In this document: positions 42,257 through 50,281 of the stretch, in pieces
Layout of the letters: each line of letters opens with the position of its first letter
How positions within the stretch are numbered: the stretch's first letter is position 1
NCBI GenBank assembly: GCA_965238265.1
Contig: OZ250185.1
Coordinates: forward strand, 1,488,001 to 1,552,000
DNA length: 64,000 nucleotides
Origin: JAJDUF01 sp965238265
Lineage (GTDB): Bacteria > Chloroflexota > UBA11872 > UBA12225 > JAJDUF01
Direction of reading: 5' to 3'
The notes under the pieces: model-generated
Told to the model about the DNA's origin: nothing
The model's database searches: none
What the model saw: the letters and a program-made list of their open reading frames with translations, nothing else
Position numbers and translations under genes: made by a program

Positions 42257-43696
42257 ATGGCAGACGCAACTGACGCTGCCAGGTCTGCACAATCAAATGG
42301 AGATATGCGGTGCAGACCTGGCACGTCACAGCTACGGGCCGGCATCGCGCCGGTGACGATCACACCGGACCGGCCCCTGCTGCTGGAAGGCTACGGCTCC
42401 CGGCAGGGACCGGCCACGGGCACGCTCGATGAGGTGGAAGCGCAGGCGCTCGTCCTGGACGACGGGACCACGCGCGCGGCTATCGTCGCCGCGGACCTGT
42501 GCGGCCTCGAGTCGGAATCGGCCGAGCGGATACGGGTCGCGGCGCGGGCCAGCGGCGTGCCCGGCGAGAACATCATGATTACGTACTCGCACTCGCACTC
42601 GGCGCCGCTGGTGACGCCGTTTGCGGCGGAGGTGGTTGACGGCGAGTACCTGGCATGGATGGAGCGGACTATCGCGGAGGCGATCATCACGGCGAGCCGG
42701 CGGCTGGCGCCCGTGACGCTGGGCGTGGGGGCCGGCGAGGTCAACTTCACCGTCAACAGGCGGGTGCGGACCGCTGCGGGAACGGTGATGCGCGCCAATC
42801 CGGTCGGGTTGGCGGATCGCCGCGTCCGCGTGCTGCGCCTGGACCGGGCAGACGCGCCGGCGGCGCCGGGCACGCTCGGCGACACGCCGTTGCCGTCGGC
42901 CGATCCGGTCGCCGTCCTGTTTTCCTACGCGACCCACCCCGGCGTGCTGCGCGACGAGAGTTATCTCTACAGCGGCGAGTATCCGGCGGCGGCGCGTCGC
43001 GCGGCCGCGGCCATGTATGGCGCCAACGGAGGGGGTGCCGGCCCGCCGGCGCTGTTCCTGCCGGCGTGCTTCGGCAACCTCCGGCCGCACCTGCTCGCGC
43101 CCGACGGCGGCTTTCGCTCCGGTACGCCGCACGAGCTGGCCGTGTTGGGCCGGATGCTCGGTAGCGAGGTCGTGCAGGTCGCCGAGCGCATCGTCGCAGC
43201 GCCGGTGAGCCAAATCGCCATGGGGCGGCGGATGGTGTGTCTGCCGTATAGCCACGTCCCCGACGCGGCCGAACTGCGGGCGGCCTTATCCGGGCCAAAG
43301 GGGTTCTGGGCGGAGACGCTGCTGGACCGTCTCGCGCGCGGTGAGCGGCTGCCGGAGGCCGAGATGGCGGAAGTGCAGGTGCTGCGCGTGGGGCGGCACT
43401 GGCTCGTGGCCTTGCCCGGTGAAACGACGCTGGAGATCGGCCTTTCGATCGAGCGCGGGCTGGTCGAGCGCGGGCTGGCCGACCCGGCGCGGGGTGACAT
43501 GACGCTGGCGGTGGGCTATGCCAACGGGTACGTGGGCTATTTGTGCGCTGCCAGCATCATCAGCGAGGGCGGCTACGAGCCGGCGACTTCATTCTACGAG
43601 TACCTGCGGCCGGGGCCGTTCGGCCCGGAGGTCGAGCCGGCGCTCGTCAACGGCGCCTTGGAGGTGGCGGAGGAGCTTGGTCCGGCGGAGGGGTAG
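42257..43696 (+). CDS. Neutral/alkaline ceramidase-like amidase
   Basis: A 479-residue protein of the non-lysosomal ceramidase N-domain family: AGIAPVTITP, GYGSRQGPATGTLDE, IMITYSHSHSAPLV (zinc-binding His pair), FSYATHPGVL (another His) and GYANGYVGYLC near the C-terminus. It lacks the ~150-residue C-terminal domain of full ceramidases, a common truncated form in bacteria. No signal peptide is visible, so cytoplasmic action is likely. The ATG at 42257 follows GGGAGGG. Residues ~5-24 are encoded by TGAC-hairpin copy 9, so the N-terminal end is remodelled. Substrate may be a lipid amide or another N-acyl compound. Confidence 0.75.
   Translation: MADATDAARSAQSNGDMRCRPGTSQLRAGIAPVTITPDRPLLLEGYGSRQGPATGTLDEVEAQALVLDDGTTRAAIVAADLCGLESESAERIRVAARASGVPGENIMITYSHSHSAPLVTPFAAEVVDGEYLAWMERTIAEAIITASRRLAPVTLGVGAGEVNFTVNRRVRTAAGTVMRANPVGLADRRVRVLRLDRADAPAAPGTLGDTPLPSADPVAVLFSYATHPGVLRDESYLYSGEYPAAARRAAAAMYGANGGGAGPPALFLPACFGNLRPHLLAPDGGFRSGTPHELAVLGRMLGSEVVQVAERIVAAPVSQIAMGRRMVCLPYSHVPDAAELRAALSGPKGFWAETLLDRLARGERLPEAEMAEVQVLRVGRHWLVALPGETTLEIGLSIERGLVERGLADPARGDMTLAVGYANGYVGYLCAASIISEGGYEPATSFYEYLRPGPFGPEVEPALVNGALEVAEELGPAEG
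42271..42328. repeat. TGAC-hairpin element, copy 9 (inside a CDS)
   Basis: 58 bp, TGACG...CGTCA. Arms TGCCAGGTCTGCAC (42277-42290) and GTGCAGACCTGGCA (42310-42323) pair perfectly; the loop (AATCAAATGGAGATATGCG) is close to that of copy 8. It forms the start of the ceramidase-like gene. Confidence 0.92.
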
Positions 43697-43908
43697 CCGT
43701 TCAGGGGACGGGGGGCATGCTTGCGCCGGAATGACGACCGCCTGGGCGCGATGAATCGCGCCCCTACACAAAAAACCTACCCCTGTGAGGGAGGTAGCCA
43801 TCACCCCGGCCCTCTCCCACGGGGAGAGGGGGTTGGATTCCCGCTGGCACGGGAATGACAGTGGGGAGGCGGGAATGACGATTTCTGCAACGGTCTGAGG
43901 AGGAGATC
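43697..43908. repeat. Stacked family D, A and REP-like repeats
   Basis: A family D dyad (GGGCGCGATGAATCGCGCCC near 43745-43764), then a family A copy (CCCTCTCCCacgGGGAGAGGG near 43812-43832), then ATTCCCGC...CGGGAAT near 43836-43857. A shorter half-copy follows before the AGGAGG ribosome site of the GH4 gene. Confidence 0.7.
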
Positions 43909-45240
43909 ATGCCCAAGATTGCGCTCATCGGCGCCGGTAGCGTCGTCTTTGCCCGGCGTCTCACCATAGATATTCTGTCGTGGCCGGAGCTAGCCGCGGG
44001 CACCATCGCCCTGATGGACATTGACGCCGAGAGCCTCAACGTGATGGGGCAGCTCGCGCAGCGCATCGTCCGGGAGCAGCGCCTGCCCACGCGGATCGAA
44101 GTCACCGAGGACCGCCGGCAGGCGCTCGATGGGGCCGACTACGTTATCACCTCGATTGACGTTGGCGGCCGGGAGCTACGCGAGCGCGACGTCGTAATTC
44201 CGCAGCGCTACGGTATCTACCAAACCGTTGCCGACACGATTGGTCCGGGCGGCGTTTTCCGCGCCCTACGGACGACGCCGGTGCTGGTGGATATCGCCCG
44301 CGACATGGAATCGCTGTGCCCGCAGGCGCTCCTCCTGAACTACACCAACCCGATGAACATCAATATGTGGGCGATTGGCGAGGCGACGAGTGTTCCGGCG
44401 GTCGGGCTGTGTCACAGCGTCCAAGGTACTGCCGGGCAGCTTGCGCGCTATATGGGCCTGCCGTATGAGGGCCTGGCCTATTGGGTCGCCGGGATCAATC
44501 ATCAGGCCTGGTTTCTGGAGCTGCGCCGCGGCACCTATCGGGGCGAGGACCTGTATCCGTTGCTGCGGGAGAAGCTGGAGGACGCTGCGGTCTATGCCCA
44601 GGACCGGGTGCGTTTCGAGGTGCTGCGGCACTTCGCGTGCTTCGTCACCGAGTCGAGCCGGCATATGTCCGAGTACACGCCCTGGTTCCGGCGCACCGCC
44701 GAGCTACGCGAACGCTTTACGCCGGCCGGCGCTGGCGCCGCCCGGACTGCCGGTGGCGGCAGCAAGGCGGTCGAAGTGCCCGGCGGTGACGCCGCGCGTC
44801 GAGCAGAGCACTTCGACGAGATTCGGGGGGAGCTACGCAGCGCCGAGCCGCTGCCGTTCCAGCGCACGCACGAATACTGCTCCTTCATCCTGCACGCCAT
44901 CGAAACGAACACCCCCTTTCGGTTCAATGGCAACGTGCCGAACGAGGGGCTGATTTCCAACCTGCCGGCCGGCTGCAACGTGGAGGTGCCGATCCTCGCG
45001 GACAACGCCGGCTTGCATCCCTGTTCTATCGGTGACCTCCCGGCGCAGTGTGCGGCGATCAATCGGACGAACGTCAACGTGCAAGAGCTAGCCGTCGCTG
45101 CGATCTTGAACCGTGACCGGGAGGCGGTCTATCAGGCCATTGCGCTCGATCCGCTGACGACGACGCAATGTAGCCTGGACGAGGTGCGGCGGATGACGGA
45201 TGAGCTATTCGCCGCCTCGGCCGACTACCTGCGGCTTTGA
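43909..45240 (+). CDS. GH4-family glycosidase (alpha-galactosidase-like)
   Basis: A 443-residue NAD- and Mn-dependent glycosidase, using oxidation at C3 for bond cleavage. Family marks: the NAD site IALIGAGSVVFARRL, DIDAESL, ITSIDVGG, DTIGPGGVFRALRT, LLNYTNPMNINMWA (Asn for NAD/Mn), GLCHSVQGT (metal Cys-His) and AGINHQAWFLEL (second His). The AGINH form and length match MelA-like alpha-galactosidases rather than 6-phospho-glucosidases, but 6-phospho substrates cannot be excluded. AGGAGG lies 8 nt upstream of the ATG. A loop of Gly/Ala-rich sequence (AGAGAARTAGGGS) at ~270 looks like an insertion. Confidence 0.88.
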   Translation: MPKIALIGAGSVVFARRLTIDILSWPELAAGTIALMDIDAESLNVMGQLAQRIVREQRLPTRIEVTEDRRQALDGADYVITSIDVGGRELRERDVVIPQRYGIYQTVADTIGPGGVFRALRTTPVLVDIARDMESLCPQALLLNYTNPMNINMWAIGEATSVPAVGLCHSVQGTAGQLARYMGLPYEGLAYWVAGINHQAWFLELRRGTYRGEDLYPLLREKLEDAAVYAQDRVRFEVLRHFACFVTESSRHMSEYTPWFRRTAELRERFTPAGAGAARTAGGGSKAVEVPGGDAARRAEHFDEIRGELRSAEPLPFQRTHEYCSFILHAIETNTPFRFNGNVPNEGLISNLPAGCNVEVPILADNAGLHPCSIGDLPAQCAAINRTNVNVQELAVAAILNRDREAVYQAIALDPLTTTQCSLDEVRRMTDELFAASADYLRL

Positions 45241-45350
45241 AGCCACCATCTGCCATGATATCAGTGTGAAAATTCTTCAGTCGGTCAATGGCCTCGCGGA
45301 CCTTTGCAGCGAGGGCCACGATCCTCGCAGTCTGCGATCATTGGCGGCGG

Positions 45351-46175
45351 TCAGAACAGTCTGAGCCGGTTATCGTGTGGGATAGGGAGCACTCCCACGA
45401 TAACCCACGGGTTCGGAGCGACGGAATGCCACTGCTGCGTCGTGCCGAGAAAGAAGTGAAGATCCGTCTTGAGAAACGTATCGAAGTATTTCTCACGCAC
45501 CTTCACGAGTGCGGCCGATTCGTCGCCACGAGCCGACTTCAAGCAATTCCAGTACAGTGCTCCGATCTCCCAATCAAGAATCTGAAGCTCGCTTCGTTTC
45601 CCCGCCGCATCTACGAAGCGATAGGAGAAGCTATAGGGAAGTTTAGGAATGACTCTGAACGTCTTGCGCCAGCTATTGTCCTCAAATAGGGAGTACTGTC
45701 CTTGTATCGCGCGCATTCTTTGCAGCTTCTTCTTATCCCATTCTCGGTCTTCCTCTTCCCAAATAAAGTCCTCTACTCTCTTTGGCTTGAACACACATAG
45801 AGATATCTCGTTTGCTTTTGCGGCGGCGATCACTTCTTCAAGCCGATCATATACACACGCGCGTTCAAGAAGGATACGTCGTCGCTCACTCCACCTATCA
45901 TCTGTACTGATACGACCCACGGGCTGCAACTCTGTGTTGTCAACCGGTCGGAAGGACTCGGGCCGGCGATCTGACTCGTGACGGACCAGTTGACACTCAA
46001 GCCAATCGTACTTGCGGTACTGTTCCTGCTCGTTGAGGCGCCGAAATGGAACGGGATACAGACGAATCCAGGAGCCGTCTTCACGCACACCAGCCGTACA
46101 TACCGTCTCCCCATACTTGGTCGACAGCGTTGGGTACGTCTTGACCGTGACGAGGATTCGCTCTTTTTGCATCAT
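45351..46175 (-). CDS. Uncharacterised partner of the DUF488 protein
   Basis: A 274-residue soluble protein starting MMQKERILVTVKTYPTLS, then KYGETVCTAGVREDGSWIRL and YPVPFRRL; later CVFKPKRVEDFIWEEEDREW and DWEIGALYWNCLK; it ends WVIVGVLPIPHDNRLRLF. I know of no assigned function. The start fold has OB or beta-barrel character (short strands with conserved WIRLYP). It is encoded 2 nt after the stop of the DUF488 gene, the two clearly being one operon, and the region is AT-richer than the flanks. The tandem repeat at 47100 lies before the operon. Confidence 0.7.
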   Translation of the reverse strand: MMQKERILVTVKTYPTLSTKYGETVCTAGVREDGSWIRLYPVPFRRLNEQEQYRKYDWLECQLVRHESDRRPESFRPVDNTELQPVGRISTDDRWSERRRILLERACVYDRLEEVIAAAKANEISLCVFKPKRVEDFIWEEEDREWDKKKLQRMRAIQGQYSLFEDNSWRKTFRVIPKLPYSFSYRFVDAAGKRSELQILDWEIGALYWNCLKSARGDESAALVKVREKYFDTFLKTDLHFFLGTTQQWHSVAPNPWVIVGVLPIPHDNRLRLF

Positions 46176-46177
46176 GC

Positions 46178-47098
46178 TCACAGATGACTGACGAACAACC
46201 GCGTATCCGCTTGTCGCTCGATTTCCTTTGCGACACGTCCCCGGTGGCAGTACTCGGAATCCCGCTCGTAACAGGTTAGCGCGACGCACTCTCCCGATTG
46301 AATCCACCGCCGGATCACGGCCACCGCGTCGAATTGCTGCGGAAGGACGCGCTGCTCGTACTCCTGCAACAGCCGGCGGTAGTCGGCCATACTTCCTAGA
46401 GCACGCCGCCGGTCAGTGCCAATGCCAAGCTCCGGCAGATGCTCGTAGCGAATGCCGACCCCGTGACAAGCGTTGGAGAGAGTGGACTTGGAAAACCCGT
46501 ATTTCCTGCTCACCGCGTTTCGCCGCACGTCGCACAACAGCGTGATCCCCGACTGAAGCAGCAGATTCAGGTATCCCTCGAGGCTACGTCGTTCGTAACC
46601 AATGGTGAACAGCGTGCCCCGTTTCGTCTTTGGTCGAGCCGCGTTGACACTTCGCTGGGTCGCCGCGTCCGTGCGGAGCACCCTGTCAGCGATCTCACTG
46701 CGAATGGCGTAATACGGGAACCGGCGGTACGTCTCGGCAACCAGCGCGTCCCCTCGGAGCGTCCGATGGCGGTATGCGAAGTAAGCAATACCTGCGTCGT
46801 GAGATTCGTTTGCAATTCGCCTACCGTTGGGGGTTAGCTGCCACCTGGAATCTTCGTCAACCAGCAAACCGCGCTCGACCAGCTTGCGGCGATCGGCATA
46901 GCTGGTGAAGGAGAACGCTCCGAACTGATACGGGACAAACTCGTACAGGCTGTTACTATCGGATTCCTGGCAATACAGAAAAAGCAACTTCTGGAAATCA
47001 AGATTTGAGATTGGGCCGTCGAGTGAGTCAAGCAGACCGATCAGCAGTCGTTGCCGTGGGAAGAGCCGTGGAGTCTTCGGTTGGTAGGTTCTATTCAT
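46178..47098 (-). CDS. DUF488 protein with Panacea/DUF4065-like N-terminal domain
   Basis: A 306-residue protein. Residues ~1-100 (FQKLLFLYCQESDSNSLYEF, VPYQFGAFSFTSYADRRKLV, ERGLL) resemble the DUF4065/Panacea fold used by antitoxins with chaperone-like action; this is a pattern call. Residues ~165-306 are DUF488: TIGYERRSLEGYLNLLLQSG, LLCDVRRNAVSRKYGFS, LPELGIG and ALTCYERDSEYCHRGRVAKE. The Cys-X6-Cys-His end is typical of the family. Function of DUF488 is unknown. The gene starts immediately beside tandem 17-bp repeats and couples to the downstream partner. AT-rich, horizontally acquired appearance. A toxin-antitoxin or defence role is proposed, not shown. Confidence 0.75.
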   Translation of the reverse strand: MNRTYQPKTPRLFPRQRLLIGLLDSLDGPISNLDFQKLLFLYCQESDSNSLYEFVPYQFGAFSFTSYADRRKLVERGLLVDEDSRWQLTPNGRRIANESHDAGIAYFAYRHRTLRGDALVAETYRRFPYYAIRSEIADRVLRTDAATQRSVNAARPKTKRGTLFTIGYERRSLEGYLNLLLQSGITLLCDVRRNAVSRKYGFSKSTLSNACHGVGIRYEHLPELGIGTDRRRALGSMADYRRLLQEYEQRVLPQQFDAVAVIRRWIQSGECVALTCYERDSEYCHRGRVAKEIERQADTRLFVSHL

Positions 47099-47099
47099 T

Positions 47100-47133
47100 T
47101 ATACACCCATCATCTCTATACACCCATCATCTC
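47100..47133 (-). promoter_or_regulatory. Tandem 17-bp direct repeat (candidate operator) of the DUF488 operon
   Basis: TATACACCCATCATCTC occurs twice without a gap (47100-47116 and 47117-47133), ending one base before the ATG of the DUF488 gene on the minus strand. Such placement over the start region fits autorepression. No clear -10/-35 pair is separate from it. Confidence 0.7.
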
Positions 47134-47376
47134 GTGGTGCTTGCGCCCCTAGGTATTAGACCACATTGTGCGTCCTCATCAATCCAGCCAACGGGATTGA
47201 TCTTTGCAGGAGTATACGGCATAGGGCTCCCACTGTCCCCACACCGCCTATGCTCCCAACGCGGTGCCGCGCGGCAGCTTGGCCCGTAGACCCTGCGGTA
47301 GACTAGGGCCGATGCGATGGGAAGCGCGGAAGCGGAGGCACTGTGCTCCAGAGTTGGTAACGCGGAGGGGGCCGGG

Positions 47377-48156
47377 ATGAACCAACGGGTGCCGATACTG
47401 GTCTACCATCACGTACACCGCGACGGCCATCGGGAGCTGGGAGCGCCGTCGGGGGAGCGGGCCACCGGGGTGATCGGGGCGGGGGCGCTGCGGCGGCAGC
47501 TTGACTACCTGGTCGACGAGGGCTGGCAGGTGATCTCGACGACTCGTCTGGTGGATTGGCTGGAGCAGGGCGTCAGCATCCCCCGGCGGGCGGCCGTGCT
47601 CCACTTCGACAACGGCTGGCTGGATACCTACACGGTGGCCTGGCCGATTCTCCGTGAGTACGGGCTGACGGCCACGTGCTACGTGATTAGCGCCCTGGCG
47701 GCGGCCACGGAGGGGCAGCCGGTAGCGGTGTCCACCTCGACCGAGGGCGCGGTGGCCAAGCCCGGCCTCACTTGGCGGCAGGCGGCCAAGCTGCTGGACG
47801 ACGGGTGGGAGATCGGCGCCCACACCGCCACGCATCCGCGGCTCGCCGAGGTGCATGCGGCGGTGGGTGACGCCGGGGTCGTGGCCGAGATAGAACGCTC
47901 CCATGCCATGTACAGCGAGGCGCTCGGCGCGGTGCCGGCACACTTTGCCTACCCGAGCGGCTCGCGCAATGCCCGGACGGATGCCCTGCTCGCGCCGTAT
48001 TACCGTTCCCTGCGGCGCTGGCACTTCACCCACCCTCCGCGGTGGACGTACACCGACCGGAGCACCTCACCGCTGGCCTTGGAGTGCCAGAATGTGGACA
48101 ACACCGTATCCTTTGGAGACTTCACCCGGCTGTTCGAGGGGGTGTGGGCGGCCTAG
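47377..48156 (+). CDS. Polysaccharide deacetylase (CE4)-like protein with altered metal site
   Basis: A 259-residue NodB-fold protein: PILVYHHVHRDGH, VLHFDNGWLDTYTVAWPILR (motif 1), GWEIGAHTATHPRLAEV (motif 2, His-X3-His) and HFAYPSGSRN (motif 3). Motif 1 normally reads FDDG; the second Asp, a metal ligand, is Asn here. Motif 2 histidines are intact, so metal binding may be weakened or altered. No signal peptide is obvious. The ATG at 47377 follows GGAGGGGGCCGGG. CE4 enzymes remove N-acetyl or O-acetyl groups from polysaccharides; activity of this one is uncertain. Confidence 0.75.
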   Translation: MNQRVPILVYHHVHRDGHRELGAPSGERATGVIGAGALRRQLDYLVDEGWQVISTTRLVDWLEQGVSIPRRAAVLHFDNGWLDTYTVAWPILREYGLTATCYVISALAAATEGQPVAVSTSTEGAVAKPGLTWRQAAKLLDDGWEIGAHTATHPRLAEVHAAVGDAGVVAEIERSHAMYSEALGAVPAHFAYPSGSRNARTDALLAPYYRSLRRWHFTHPPRWTYTDRSTSPLALECQNVDNTVSFGDFTRLFEGVWAA

Positions 48157-48258
48157 GGGGGTATTGGCCCCCCTGTAGGCCCCCCCCCGCTGCGGCGGGG
48201 GGGGTGTGGATTCCGGCCTACGCCGGAATGACGAGAACTGGGTCGAGGAGGTTGCAGT
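48157..48258. repeat. Family C and REP-like repeat pair
   Basis: A family C copy (GGCCCCCCTGTAGGCCCCCC region, 48166-48203) followed by GGATTCCGGCCTACGCCGGAAT near 48209-48230, a dyad of the same design as the ATTCCCGC hairpins but with changed, still complementary, arms. Confidence 0.7.
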
Positions 48259-49260
48259 ATGGAATATCGCACGTTCGGCACGACCGGCCTACGGGTCTCG
48301 GCCATTGGGCTAGGCGCCTTTCCGCTCTCCGGGATGCGCCAGCAGTCCGACGGGCGCATGCTCGGCTGGACGGGGACGGATGACCGCGAGGCGGTGGCGC
48401 TGATCCACCGCGGTGAAGCGCTGGGCGTCAACCTGATTGACACGGCGGAGTCCTACGGAGTCGGCCACAGCGAGATCGTCACCGGCAAGGCGCTGGCCGG
48501 GCGCCGCGACCGCTGGATCGTGGCGACGAAAGTGAGTCCCTTCACGCAGCCGAGTCCCAATGTCGGCTCCGCCGGCAGCCCGCTTACCGCTGCCACAGCA
48601 CGGCAGCGCATCATCGAGGCGTGTGAGGGCAGCTTGCGCCGCCTACGGATGGACCACATAGACCTGTATCAGCTGCATGCGATCCCCGCCGCGCCGGCGA
48701 TGCCGGCTGTGATGGAGGCATTGGCGACGCTGCGTGAGCAGGGCAAGGTCCGCTGGTACGGTATTTCCACCAACGACCAGGCTGCGATCCAGCAGCTCCG
48801 CACACTAGGCCCCATTGACGTGCTCCAGATCGGCTACAACCTGCTGGAGCGCGAGGCCGATGCCTTGTTGCACTGGTGTCGGGAAGAGCGGATCGGGACG
48901 CTGATCCGCGTGCCGTTGGCCAAGGGGATGCTCACCGGGAAGTACGTCGGGGCACATGCGGCCGTCGTGCCGGAGAATGATGTGCGCTACGACCGCTTCC
49001 GGCAGCCGGAGTCGGTGGATGCGCTGCGGAAGTTACCGCAGCTCGACTTCCTCGCCGCCGGGACGGGCCGGACGATGCCCCAAGCAGCGCTGCGCTTCGT
49101 GTTGGATCACCCCGGAGTGTCGTGTGTGATTGCCGGCGCCAAGAACCGGCAGCAAATCGAGGGGAACGCGGCCGCGGTCGAGGTGCCCTCACTGTCGGAG
49201 GCGGAAGCTCGGCGGGCGCTGGCGATTGCGGACACGATCCGCACGCCGGGCTGGACCTAG
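48259..49260 (+). CDS. Aldo/keto reductase
   Basis: A 333-residue TIM-barrel NADPH-dependent reductase. MEYRTFGTTGLRVSAIGLGA at the start; catalytic set Asp (NLIDTAESYG), Tyr (same motif), Lys (IVATKVSPF) and His (LYQLHAIP); the NADP site near VIAGAKNRQQIEGN. The substrate is probably a sugar or small aldehyde. It follows the CE4-like gene and precedes the truncated binding protein. AGGAGG-like GAGGAGGTTGCAGT upstream of the ATG. Confidence 0.92.
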   Translation: MEYRTFGTTGLRVSAIGLGAFPLSGMRQQSDGRMLGWTGTDDREAVALIHRGEALGVNLIDTAESYGVGHSEIVTGKALAGRRDRWIVATKVSPFTQPSPNVGSAGSPLTAATARQRIIEACEGSLRRLRMDHIDLYQLHAIPAAPAMPAVMEALATLREQGKVRWYGISTNDQAAIQQLRTLGPIDVLQIGYNLLEREADALLHWCREERIGTLIRVPLAKGMLTGKYVGAHAAVVPENDVRYDRFRQPESVDALRKLPQLDFLAAGTGRTMPQAALRFVLDHPGVSCVIAGAKNRQQIEGNAAAVEVPSLSEAEARRALAIADTIRTPGWT

Positions 49261-49262
49261 AG

Positions 49263-49913
49263 GTGGCGGCGGGCGCTCGCCGCGCACCCGGCCGGTGGGT
49301 GGCACGGTACCCGGCCGGTGGGTGGCTCGGCAAGGGCTTCCCGGCGGGCAAGGTCGCGATGTACTACACCTGCTGTCCGCACAACGTGCTGCGGGACGCG
49401 CAAGCAACTGGGGTCGAGGCCGGCCTGGCAACACTGCCGTTCTCCGGCTGGGACACGAACGGCAACACGCTGTTCCCCGGCAAGAATATCTCGAGGCGGG
49501 TGTGGCCACACAACATGCACGTCGCCAAGGAGATTACGACGGAGGAGCAGGAGGCGGCTTGGACGTTCTTCATGTGGCTGGCCAAGGATCCGGCGAACGG
49601 GGGGCTGATGGCGCCTTCCAACCAGCATATCGTGGCGCCGTACCTTGACCCGGCGTACTCCAACGTGGCCCAGAAGGACTTCGAGACCATTACCGGGGTG
49701 GATAGCGTCGCGAGTAGCGCGCCGCTGCAAAACGCCCTGACCGAGTATCCCAGCTTCTGCGGGATGCTGAAGTACGAAGAGTACGATAACGCGTGGAAAA
49801 CGATCGCGCCCGAGTGGACGAAGCACGAGGCCAACGAGATGTCCTCGCGCGACTTTGCGGCCCGTGCCCAAGAGGTGTTCACGAACGCTGGGCTGGGCAC
49901 GAACACCCTGTAG
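49263..49913 (+). pseudogene. C-terminal fragment of an ABC sugar-binding protein
   Basis: The recognisable part starts ~49329 (GKGFPAGKVAMYYTCCP) and includes WDTNGNTLFPGKNISRR, EEQEAAWTFFMWLAKDPANG and the C-terminal EMSSRDFAARAQEVFTNAGL: the second lobe of a type I extracellular sugar-binding protein. The signal peptide and first ~250 residues are missing. The 5' junction has a short tandem duplication CCCGGCCGGTGGGTGGC (49289 and 49312 approx.), a plausible deletion scar. It lies 370 bp upstream of a full-length paralogue. Non-functional as a transporter component. Confidence 0.75.
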
Positions 49914-50281
49914 GAACCGGTCACTTCACGGCGATCCGGCCTGAAGTGGCGCGTCAGAAGCCCAATCGTGGCAGGTACCGGCGAGAGCGCTGGTACCTGC
50001 CTGTTTTATTCCCCCATTCCCGTCATTCTCGCGTTGGCGGGAATCTATGCCTGCCGCTGGATTCTGGCCCCCCCCCTGCGAAGTGGCCCCCTCCCCGCGC
50101 CTCACCTCCTTCCCTTGCAAATAGTCCGATCTTCGCTGTATGCTGTGTGCGCTGCCCTTGCTGCTCGGAGACGCGCAGCGATGGTGGAGCGCCGGCTTGC
50201 TCGCCGGGCGCCTCATCATTGGGCGGGCGCACGAGCCGCTCCCACAGGGGGAGCGAGCACTGGGAGGTAGGAGGTACGCCG
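49914..50281. other. Intergenic: terminator and repeats before the binding-protein gene
   Basis: 368 bp. After a short dyad CACTTCA/TGAAGTG (49922-49947) comes a strong terminator (49970-50010). A REP-like copy in reverse (CCCGTCATTCTCGCG...GGCGGGAAT, ~50020-50043) follows. The stretch 50060-50270 shows no gene. CACTGGGAGGTAGGAGGT supplies the ribosome site. Confidence 0.7.
49970..50010 (+). terminator. Rho-independent terminator
   Basis: Perfect 10-bp stem GGCAGGTACC (49970-49979) / GGTACCTGCC (49992-50001), followed by TGTTTTATT. It follows the binding-protein fragment. Confidence 0.85.

Noticed and set aside
49922..49960. Tenth TGAC-hairpin copy.
   Set aside because: Only the right end (GCGCGTCA) fits; the arms CACTTCA/TGAAGTG and the left end do not follow the family.
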